A DNA stretch of 55,453 nt from a virus. The translations under genes were made by a program, and so were the position numbers. Below, piece after piece: positions 43,254 to 52,300 of the stretch (the first letter of the stretch is position 1; the number at the start of each line of letters is the position of its first letter). The notes under the pieces were generated by a model. It saw nothing but the letters and a program-made list of their open reading frames with translations, was not told the DNA's origin and did no database searches. The stretch lies in the IMG/VR virus record IMGVR_UViG_3300047483_000550, positions 1-55,453 of that record; one strand, given 5' to 3'.

Positions 43254-45395
43254 ATGGCATTACAACGAATAAATTGGGAACAGGTCAATACCGAAAACGT
43301 AACAATAGGTTCAGTTATTGACCTCGGGTCTGAATCTACCCCGTTAAATGCGGTATACGCAAATAACATTTACATATCTGGCACAAGTATAAACAGCTTA
43401 GGTGGTGGTAACGGGTCTGACGGTACATCAGGTACATCAGGTTCGGACGGAACATCAGGTTCTTCGGGTTCTGCCGGTACATCAGGTACATCGGGTGCTC
43501 GTGGTGCTTCAGGTACGTCAGGTTCATCAGGAACTTCAGGACACGGTACTAGTGGAACATCGGGTACTAGTGGTGTTGACGGTAATAATGGTACGTCAGG
43601 TTCATCAGGAACTTCAGGTGTTTCAGGTTCATCAGGTACATCGGGTAACGGTACATCGGGTACATCGGGTACATCGGGTGCTCGTGGTGCTTCTGGTGCT
43701 TCGGGTTCTTCAGGTACGAGTGGTACAAATGGTCTTGATGGTTCTTCGGGAACATCAGGTTCTTCGGGTTCTGCCGGTACATCAGGTACATCGGGTGTGA
43801 ATGGTTCACACGGAACATCAGGTACTGCTGGTACTTCAGGTTCGTCAGGAACATCGGGTCGCAATGGTCTTGATGGTGTGAACGGTATAAATGGTACTAA
43901 CGGGTCAAGTGGTACTTCGGGTACTTCAGGTATTTCTGGTAATCACGGTACGTCAGGTTCATCAGGAACATCGGGTGCGAGAGGTTCGTCAGGTTCGTCA
44001 GGAACATCAGGTAATGTCTATCAAACATCGTCTACTACTTTAATTGGTGACGTAGACGAATTGGTTGGTACCACACAAACATTTATTGTTGATACGAACT
44101 TATCATATAGTATCGGTCAATTGGTAATTGCAGCTTACGACGTTCAAGATTACTTAATTGGTAGAGTTTCACTTTATAATAAAAATACAGGTCGATTAGA
44201 CTTATTAATAACAGATTTTGGTGGAGGTAGTTCTCACGACTCTTGGTCAATCAACTTATATAGTGCGATTGGTAGTGGTAGTGGAAGTCCATCTACTCTC
44301 AGAGTAACAGATGGTTTAACAACGGTTAACGGTGTTGACCAGATTACATTTGACGGGGCAACTGTAATTAACAATGGTAATGGTGATGTAACGGTTACCG
44401 TTGTTGGTGGTGGAGGTGTAGGAACTGATGGAACATCAGGTACTTCAGGTATTTCAGGTTCAGATGGATCTTCAGGTACTTCAGGTATTTCAGGTTCAGA
44501 TGGATCTTCAGGTACTTCAGGTACTTCAGGTACTTCAGGTATTTCAGGTTCAGATGGATCTTCAGGTACTTCAGGTATTGACGGTTCTTCAGGTACAAGT
44601 GGTATTGATGGAACTAATGGTTCTTCAGGTACAAGTGGTATTGATGGAACTAATGGTTCTTCAGGAACATCGGGTTCAGATGGATCGTCGGGAACTTCAG
44701 GTATTGATGGTACTTCAGGTACTTCAGGTATGGACGGTTCACACGGAACATCGGGTACTGCAGGTACTTCAGGTTCTTCAGGTACGTCACCCGCAGGTTT
44801 TTCGTCAGGAACATCAGGAACATCGGGTTCTAGTGGTTTTGATGGTAGTTCTGGAACGTCGGGTTCATCGGGAACTTCAGGTATTGATGGTACTTCAGGT
44901 ACTTCGGGTGTAGACGGAACATCGGGTACATCGGGGATTGATGGTTCAGATGGTACATCAGGAACAAGTGGTTCTTCAGGTAATTCAGGGGGTGCCGTTA
45001 AAGTTTATCAAATTGTATTATCATATAGTTCAAATGTTATGGACACGTTCCCTAATGGTTTGGTAAGTGTTACAGGTCCAAATGGTGAAAACGTAAGTAC
45101 ATTACAAAGTGCGGGATGGGTCTTTAGTCGAGTTGATGGAACAACACTAAGTATAAGTAGACCTATCGGTTTACAATCACAACCATTAGTTAATGTCACA
45201 ACACACGGTATTAATGGTAGTGTGGTGTGGACTAAATCACCGACTGCAGTTGCAAGTACGGGTTATGCTGCGGAACAAACATATAGTGGAGGTTTATTTA
45301 CAACATTAAAAATATACGGTTTGAACTCAACTAATACAGGTTTAGTTAGCTCTGGTGCTACGAATTTAATAATAACATTTGGTTTGATATCGTAA
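43254..45395 (+). CDS. Tail fibre protein with collagen-like Gly-Thr-Ser triplets
   Basis: A 713-residue fibre protein. Residues 1-50 are a short N-terminal domain (MALQRINWEQVNTENVTIGS; NAVYANNIYISGTSIN) of a type found at the attachment end of phage fibres. Residues about 52-252 and 390-579 consist of G-T-S, G-S-S, G-A-S, G-V-D type triplets with glycine every third position, which suggests a triple-helix-like shaft. Between them lies a globular insert (253-388) containing TTLIGDVDELVGTTQTF and LRVTDGLTTVNGVDQITFDG. The C-terminal domain (580-713) starts GGAVKVYQIVLSYSSNVMD and is probably the tip. Unlike true collagen it has almost no proline. Confidence 0.78.
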   Translation: MALQRINWEQVNTENVTIGSVIDLGSESTPLNAVYANNIYISGTSINSLGGGNGSDGTSGTSGSDGTSGSSGSAGTSGTSGARGASGTSGSSGTSGHGTSGTSGTSGVDGNNGTSGSSGTSGVSGSSGTSGNGTSGTSGTSGARGASGASGSSGTSGTNGLDGSSGTSGSSGSAGTSGTSGVNGSHGTSGTAGTSGSSGTSGRNGLDGVNGINGTNGSSGTSGTSGISGNHGTSGSSGTSGARGSSGSSGTSGNVYQTSSTTLIGDVDELVGTTQTFIVDTNLSYSIGQLVIAAYDVQDYLIGRVSLYNKNTGRLDLLITDFGGGSSHDSWSINLYSAIGSGSGSPSTLRVTDGLTTVNGVDQITFDGATVINNGNGDVTVTVVGGGGVGTDGTSGTSGISGSDGSSGTSGISGSDGSSGTSGTSGTSGISGSDGSSGTSGIDGSSGTSGIDGTNGSSGTSGIDGTNGSSGTSGSDGSSGTSGIDGTSGTSGMDGSHGTSGTAGTSGSSGTSPAGFSSGTSGTSGSSGFDGSSGTSGSSGTSGIDGTSGTSGVDGTSGTSGIDGSDGTSGTSGSSGNSGGAVKVYQIVLSYSSNVMDTFPNGLVSVTGPNGENVSTLQSAGWVFSRVDGTTLSISRPIGLQSQPLVNVTTHGINGSVVWTKSPTAVASTGYAAEQTYSGGLFTTLKIYGLNSTNTGLVSSGATNLIITFGLIS
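43408..44990 (+). repeat. Two collagen-like triplet arrays in the first fibre gene
   Basis: Triplet arrays at about 43408-44010 and 44424-44990 encode G-[TSV]-[SDA] units. Serine is coded by TCA, TCG, TCT and AGT in mixture, so long exact DNA repeats are partly avoided. The second array contains more regular units (GGTATTTCAGGTTCAGATGG-type). Confidence 0.9.
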
Positions 45396-45399
45396 AAGT

Positions 45400-45407
45400 A
45401 ATTTATA
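45400..45407 (+). promoter_or_regulatory. AATTTATA motif, weak late promoter candidate
   Basis: One mismatch to TATTTATA, 3 nt from the ATG at 45411, in a 15-nt gap after the first fibre gene; context GTAAAAGTAATTTATAGAA. Confidence 0.4.
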
Positions 45408-45410
45408 GAA

Positions 45411-48400
45411 ATGGGAATACACGTACCTGAGAAAATATTGGTTGGTAAAATAAAATTTGGAACAACATTTGTTTCGGGATTCTATAGTGATAACACTAGT
45501 CCGTATGATGGGGCTCCATTATCGTATACCGCAACATTTGAAGTTCCATCATATAGTGCCGGTTATCCAGGATACTACAACAATCCTAATTTATACAATG
45601 TTAATGATGTCCAAGTAGGTTGGCAATTTCTCTTACCAAATGGTAAATGGTATGACATCACAAATGTGGTATCAACAAATGGAGATAATGAAATTGTTTT
45701 ACAAATTACTGACACCGATTTACGAGTTTTAACGACCGATTCAAACAACGACCCACCAAATAATGGCCCGACTGAGGGTAATTATGGTATTTTATTTCCG
45801 TTAGTTAATGGAGTACCACAAATTGCAAATTTATCTAATTTCACCTCGGCGTTTCCTATTGATAGTTATTGGATTGATGATTTACACGGTGTTGCCACAT
45901 CATATTTGGCCGCAAATGGTGGATCGGGTTCTGCGGGTACCGCCGGTACGTCAGGCACTTCAGGTGTTGATGGTGTTAGTGGTACGAGTGGTACATCGGG
46001 TTCTTCGGGTACGAGTGGTGTTGACGGCACATCAGGAACAAGTGGGTCTTCTGGAATATCGGGTGTAGATGGTACATCGGGTTCTTCGGGAACAAGTGGT
46101 TCTAGTGGAACATCGGGAGATAGTTTATTTGCACTTACAGGTTCTGTTTGGGCAACAACAAACGACATTGAAATTACGGGTAGTTTAAGTATCACATCAC
46201 AATTAGGAGTGGTTGATGCTAATATAGTGATGACTGATAGTTCATCATTATATATGACGAGTGGGTCGAATATCTATGTCGACGGAGGAATTATTAGTGG
46301 TGCATATATCTACGGTGATGGTTCTAATTTAATTAATATTCCGGCAAGTGGTGTTACAGGATTACAACTTAATCAAATTACAAATGGAGACGCTACTGCA
46401 TCTATTACACCTGATGGATTACAAATAAATGTACCCACGTCAATTACCGGAGCATTGTATGTTGACGGAATAATTACCGCAAAGGAATTACATATTGATT
46501 ATGTAACATCTTCTATTTTATATCAATCAGGTTCGACTAAATTTGGGGATACGACAGATGACATTCACGAATTTACTGGTTCATTGTTTATAAGTGGTTC
46601 CATTAATATTAACGAAGGTGATTTATTAATTAATGGTGTCCCATTCTCGGCAATGACATCGGGTACATCAGGAACAAGTGGTTCTAGTGGAACATCGGGA
46701 GTTGACGGAGTTTCGGGTACTAGTGGTACTTCAGGTTCAGATGGAACTAGTGGTTCATCAGGTACCAGTGGTGTTGATGGTGTTAGTGGAACATCAGGAA
46801 CAAGTGGTACATCTGGTTCTTCGGGTATCTCAGGTGTGGATGGAACAAATGGTTCTTCTGGTACTTCAGGTACTAGTGGTATTGATGGAACGTCAGGATC
46901 TAGTGGTACTTCAGGTTCAGATGGGTCTTCAGGTTCAAGTGGTACTTCAGGTACATCTGGAGTTGACGGAGTTTCAGGTACTAGTGGTACTTCAGGTACT
47001 TCGGGTTCGGATGGGACAAGTGGTTCTTCAGGTACTAGTGGTGTTGATGGTGTTAGTGGAACGAGTGGTACGTCAGGAACAAGTGGTTCTAGTGGAACAT
47101 CGGGAGATAGTTTATTTGCACTTACAGGTTCTGTTTGGGCAACAACAAACGACATTGAAATTACGGGATCATTATCGATAACCTCACAGTTAGGGGTAAC
47201 AGATTCAAATATAATAATGACAGATAGTTCTTCACTTTATTTAACAAGTGGAAGTAATATATATGTCGACGGAGGAATTATTAGTGGGGCCTACATTTAT
47301 GGTGACGGTTCTAATTTAATTAATATTCCAGCAAGTGGGGTTACGGGATTAGAATTAAATAAAATAGTTAGCGGAAATGCGAGTGCATCAATAGAAGAAA
47401 CAGGACTTTATGTTAATAGGGATGTTTATATCGATGGTATATTAACTGCAAAGGAATTACATATTGATTATGTAACATCTTCAGTCCTTTATCAAAGCGG
47501 TAGTACTAAATTCGGTGATACTTTAGACGATACTCACCAAATTACGGGGTCAGTTGATATCACGGGTTCATTATATTTAAATGGACAACCCGTAGGTGTT
47601 GGGAAATTGGATGAATCTTGGTTTAATAATTATGTATCAAGCTCAACATCACAATTTGCGGGTACGTCGTCATATGCTATATGGGCTGAGAATGCTGTAA
47701 TAGTATCAGGAGCAAATAAACAGCTACACGTTTCCTCACCATCAAATACTTGGTCATTTACACATAATTTACACGAAAGATATCCGGTAATAAATGTATT
47801 TGACAGTAACGGTTACATCGTTGTACCCGAAAGTATTAGAAGTATCAATCAAGATACGATTGAAGTTTATTTTAACACACCCGAAACGGGCCACGTTGTT
47901 GCTTCTGTCGGAGGTGCAGGTACATCAGGAACATCAGGCTCGTCAGGATCGAGCGGTGCATCAACAAGTTACTTCTTTTATAAAGTAAAAACGACAACAT
48001 TTGGTGGTAACCCTGGTGGATTCCATTTAAATTATACAGATTCCACACAAATCAATTCCAATCAAATTAATGTTAGTCACATTACAGATGATCAAACAGA
48101 TATTGATATATTTTTAAAATTAATATCTGAAAATCAGTTTATAACAATCCAAGATAGAAACGAGTCTAATAATTATCAAATATGGCAAGTTAATGGTACA
48201 CTAACACAGATTATTGATGTACCAAATTATTGGACAATCCCCGTTACACTTGTTGAATCGGGTGGTACGGGTACGACTAACTTTAGTAATGATCACGAAG
48301 TATTTCTTACTATATCACAGGTTAGTGGAACTTCAGGTACGTCCGGAACTAGCGGTTCTTCAGGTACTAGTGGTGTTGATGGTGTTAGTGGAACGTCAGG

Positions 48401-49253
48401 AACAAGTGGTTCTAGTGGAACGTCGGGTTCTTCAGGTATTTCAGGTGTAGACGGTACAAATGGTTCATCAGGTTCTTCAGGGACAAGTGGAACATCCGGA
48501 ACTAGTGGTACTTCAGGGGATAGTTTATTTGCATTAACAGGATCACATTGGAACACAACGAACAATGTTCAAATTACCGGTTCATTAGATATTACATCTC
48601 AATTAGGTATTATCGATTCGAATGTAATTGTAACCGATAGTTCATCACTTTATTTAACAAGTGGTTCCAATTTATATATACTCAATGGACAAGCCGATTT
48701 AACGAATACCGATTTAACAATTAATACGGGTAATTTAACTGTTAATAACGGAACAATCAGTGGGTCATTTGTTGGTGATGGTGCTGGTTTATATAACATT
48801 CCATACACTGGTATTACCGGACTACAATTAGATAGAATTGTTAGTAATGACGTAAGTGCATCGTTAGAAAACGGAACACTTGATATCAATACTAATGTCA
48901 ACATTGATGGTATATTAACCGCAAAGGAATTACATATTGATTATGTAACATCTTCTATTTTATATCAATCAGGTTCAACTAAATTCGGCGATACTTTAGA
49001 TGATACTCACCAAATTACAGGTTCGTTATATACGACTGGTTCGGTTACGATTGATGGAGATTTAATTGTTAATGGTACAACAATATTAAGAACTACAGAT
49101 CCACTAAGAGATTCGTTGATTATATCGGGAGCTTTAGCTATGGTTTATGCTCAAATTCAATCACAAATTGTGTCAGCATCCATATCAATGGGTAGTCAGA
49201 CGGTTTTATTACAGGATCAAAATAACATTGTTATGGATTTAGGAGGATTTTAA
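45411..49253 (+). CDS. Large modular tail fibre protein (collagen-like arrays and repeated globular cassettes)
   Basis: A 1280-residue fibre. Residues 1-165 are a unique N-terminal domain (MGIHVPEKILVGKIKFGTTF). Collagen-like arrays lie at about 166-235, 416-564 and 971-1036. Between them are three copies of a cassette beginning GDSLFALTGSVWATTNDIEI or a variant, with VDGIITAKELHIDYVTSSIL, then YQSGSTKFGDT-x-DD-x-H, starting near bases 46111, 47103 and 48516. A further module HNLHERYPVINVFDSNGYIV (from about base 47763) is a receptor-contact-like beta domain common in phage fibres. The C-terminal end (SIMGSQ-like, MDLGGF) is Gln/Ser-rich. Domain repetition by internal duplication is obvious. 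Confidence 0.78.
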   Translation: MGIHVPEKILVGKIKFGTTFVSGFYSDNTSPYDGAPLSYTATFEVPSYSAGYPGYYNNPNLYNVNDVQVGWQFLLPNGKWYDITNVVSTNGDNEIVLQITDTDLRVLTTDSNNDPPNNGPTEGNYGILFPLVNGVPQIANLSNFTSAFPIDSYWIDDLHGVATSYLAANGGSGSAGTAGTSGTSGVDGVSGTSGTSGSSGTSGVDGTSGTSGSSGISGVDGTSGSSGTSGSSGTSGDSLFALTGSVWATTNDIEITGSLSITSQLGVVDANIVMTDSSSLYMTSGSNIYVDGGIISGAYIYGDGSNLINIPASGVTGLQLNQITNGDATASITPDGLQINVPTSITGALYVDGIITAKELHIDYVTSSILYQSGSTKFGDTTDDIHEFTGSLFISGSININEGDLLINGVPFSAMTSGTSGTSGSSGTSGVDGVSGTSGTSGSDGTSGSSGTSGVDGVSGTSGTSGTSGSSGISGVDGTNGSSGTSGTSGIDGTSGSSGTSGSDGSSGSSGTSGTSGVDGVSGTSGTSGTSGSDGTSGSSGTSGVDGVSGTSGTSGTSGSSGTSGDSLFALTGSVWATTNDIEITGSLSITSQLGVTDSNIIMTDSSSLYLTSGSNIYVDGGIISGAYIYGDGSNLINIPASGVTGLELNKIVSGNASASIEETGLYVNRDVYIDGILTAKELHIDYVTSSVLYQSGSTKFGDTLDDTHQITGSVDITGSLYLNGQPVGVGKLDESWFNNYVSSSTSQFAGTSSYAIWAENAVIVSGANKQLHVSSPSNTWSFTHNLHERYPVINVFDSNGYIVVPESIRSINQDTIEVYFNTPETGHVVASVGGAGTSGTSGSSGSSGASTSYFFYKVKTTTFGGNPGGFHLNYTDSTQINSNQINVSHITDDQTDIDIFLKLISENQFITIQDRNESNNYQIWQVNGTLTQIIDVPNYWTIPVTLVESGGTGTTNFSNDHEVFLTISQVSGTSGTSGTSGSSGTSGVDGVSGTSGTSGSSGTSGSSGISGVDGTNGSSGSSGTSGTSGTSGTSGDSLFALTGSHWNTTNNVQITGSLDITSQLGIIDSNVIVTDSSSLYLTSGSNLYILNGQADLTNTDLTINTGNLTVNNGTISGSFVGDGAGLYNIPYTGITGLQLDRIVSNDVSASLENGTLDINTNVNIDGILTAKELHIDYVTSSILYQSGSTKFGDTLDDTHQITGSLYTTGSVTIDGDLIVNGTTILRTTDPLRDSLIISGALAMVYAQIQSQIVSASISMGSQTVLLQDQNNIVMDLGGF
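46089..46180 (+). repeat. Exact 92-bp direct repeat, copy 1
   Basis: Identical to 47076-47167. It covers the end of a triplet array and the start of the GDSLFALTGS cassette. Confidence 0.9.
47076..47167 (+). repeat. Exact 92-bp direct repeat, copy 2
   Basis: Identical to 46089-46180, 987 bp downstream and in the same frame, so recombination between them would delete an in-frame 329-residue unit. Confidence 0.9.
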
Positions 49254-49296
49254 TAAAAAAAAAATAGAAATAACTCGAGGATGATTAAAAATAAAG

Positions 49297-49304
49297 TATT
49301 TATA
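49297..49304 (+). promoter_or_regulatory. TATTTATA motif, putative late promoter
   Basis: Exact motif, 20 nt upstream of the ATG at 49325, in a 71-nt gap. Confidence 0.55.
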
Positions 49305-49324
49305 AACTAAACAAACACACGTAG

Positions 49325-52300
49325 ATGGCACAAATCATTAAACACAGAAGGGGTTCGCTGGCAACCCTCAAAAACACAACGGCGAGAAACGGTGAATTAA
49401 TCATAGCCACCGGTTCGATTGGTAACTTACAAGGTCCTTTCATCTTTATCGGTTCACCGGTATTAAGTGACGAAGGAGTTGCGGGAGCATTCAACGCCGT
49501 ATCAAAAATTTATCAAGGAGCAAATGCGCCGACAATATCGGCGGGAACTTATGGTTCAGGTTTAGATGGTACTCCATTCTATGCTAGTTCTGAAAATAAA
49601 TTATACATATTAAACAACGATAACGTTGGTAACAGTGATTTAAATTTAGTTGGTAACATTGAAGGGCATACTATCAGTGGTGTAACAATTACAAATTTAA
49701 GTGGTACGACTGCAACGTTTAGCGACCAAGTTAATATCAGTGGTTCTATGAACATAACTGGTAGTTTTTGGTTAAACGGTTTTGAATATACCGCAAATAC
49801 CTCAGGAACAAGTGGTACTTCGGGAACTTCAGGTACTTCAGGTAGTTCAGGTTCTTCAGGAACTGCGGGTACTTCAGGTTCTAGTGGTTCATCGGGAACA
49901 TCAGGTACTTCAGGTTCTAGTGGTTCATCAGGAACGGCTGGAACTTCAGGTTCTAGTGGTTCAGATGGTTCATCAGGTACTTCAGGTTCATCAGGAACTG
50001 CAGGGACTAGTGGAACGTCGGGTTCATCTGGTAGTGATGGTTCTTCAGGTACTTCAGGTTCTTCAGGAACTGCGGGTACTTCGGGAACTTCAGGTTCTAG
50101 TGGTTCGGATGGTTCATCAGGTACTTCAGGTTCGTCGGGTTCTAGTGGAACTTCAGGTACTTCAGGTTCTAGTGGAACATCAGGTTCTAGTGGTTCTGAC
50201 GGAACTTCAGGTACTTCAGGTTCTAGTGGAACTTCAGGTACTTCAGGTTCTAGTGGTACATCAGGAACAGCAGGAACATCAGGTAGTTCAGGAACTAGTG
50301 GTACAAGTGGTACATCGGTAACAGTATCGGGTACAAATAACACAATTGGAAAATTCCTAACAGGTGAAGGGGACCCAACCTTAGTAGATTCAAATATTAC
50401 AGATGACGGTTCAGTGGTTAACATCACGAGTGACGTTACAATTCAGGGTACATTATCCGCAAGAGAATTAAATATTCTATTAGTTTCATCATCAGTACTT
50501 TACCAATCAGGTTCAACTAAATTTGGTGATACGCAAGATGACACTCATCAATTCACAGGATCGGTTTATATCACAGGATCAGCGTTGGAAATTGTTGGTG
50601 GTGATTTAATCATTAATGGTACATCATATAACGCAGCAACGTCAGGAACAAGTGGAACTTCAGGTTCTAGTGGTTCTGACGGTTCATCAGGAACATCAGG
50701 TTCTTCAGGAACGGCAGGGACAAGTGGTACTTCAGGTAGTTCAGGAACTGCTGGTACTTCAGGTACATCGGGTTCTTCGGGCACATCAGGTTCTAGTGGT
50801 AGTGACGGGTCGTCAGGTTCATCAGGAACATCAGGTACTTCAGGAACATCAGGTTCTAGTGGTTCGGATGGTTCATCTGGCACATCAGGTTCATCAGGAA
50901 CATCAGGTACTTCAGGAACTTCAGGTTCTAGCGGTTCGGACGGTTCTTCAGGAACTTCAGGTTCTAGCGGTTCATCAGGAACTTCAGGTTCTTCAGGAAC
51001 GGCAGGTACTTCAGGTACATCAGGTGCCGCAACCATCAATAATAACGTAGATAATTATTTATTAACAGCAACAGGAACTGACGGTTTAGTTGAAGGTGAG
51101 GCTAATTTAACATTTGACGGTAATACATTAACAGTAACAGGTGATTTAGTTGTAACTAATAACATATTCACAAATAACATTGAAGGAGAAGGTAGTGGAG
51201 CATTAGTTTTATCTTCAAGAGATTACGCTCAATTACAATATAATGACGGAGTTACTGCACATTATTTTTGGTTAGATGAAAATGGTATTCACGTTGAAGG
51301 TGAAACTTCAGTGACAGGAGCGTTTAATGTTAGTTCGGGTAATATTTCGGGTTCATTTGTTGGTGATGGTGCAGGTCTTTACAATATTCCAGCAAGTGGA
51401 GTTACGGGATTAGAACTAAATAAAATAGTAAGTGGTTCGGTAAGTGCTTCTATCCAATCTGACGGAACATTCAGAGTAAATGGTGACACATACATTGATG
51501 GTATATTGACGGCAAAGGAATTACATATCGATTATGTTACTTCTTCAGTACTTTACCAATCAGGATCAACTAATTTTGGTGATACTTTAGATGACGTTCA
51601 TTCGTTTACTGGTTCAGTTGATATATCGGGTTCATTATACCTAAATGGTGAAGTTGTTGGAACGGGTAAATTAAACACACTCGACTTTAACGAATATACT
51701 TCATCAATCTCCTCTACTTTCTCAGGTACCTCATCAAATGCGGTTTCTGCGTCGTATGCGGTGTATGCGGAAAATGCTGTTATAGTTTCAGGTCAAACTA
51801 AAACGTTAAATGTGACGTCAGCATCAACAACTTGGTCATTTGTACACAATTTAGGTTACAAATATCCAGCAATTAACGTTTTTGATGATAACGGATATGT
51901 AATTATTCCTTCGAATATTGTTGTTGAAGATAGTAATAATTTAAAAGTTTACTTTAACTCGGCACAATCGGGTACGGTTATTGCGACTGTCGGTGGTAAC
52001 GGTTCATCAGGAACTTCAGGTTCATCAGGAACTGCTGGCACCTCAGGTAGTTCAGGTAGTTCAGGTTCATCAGGAACATCAGGTTCAAGTGGTTCATCAG
52101 GTACTTCAGGTACTTCAGGAACTTCAGGGTCTAGTGGTTCGGATGGTTCTTCAGGAACTTCAGGTAGTTCAGGAACAGCAGGTACTTCAGGAACTTCAGG
52201 GTCTAGTGGTTCGGATGGTTCATCTGGCACATCAGGTTCTTCAGGAACAGCAGGTACTTCAGGTTCTAGTGGAACTTCAGGTTCGAGCGGTACTTCAGGT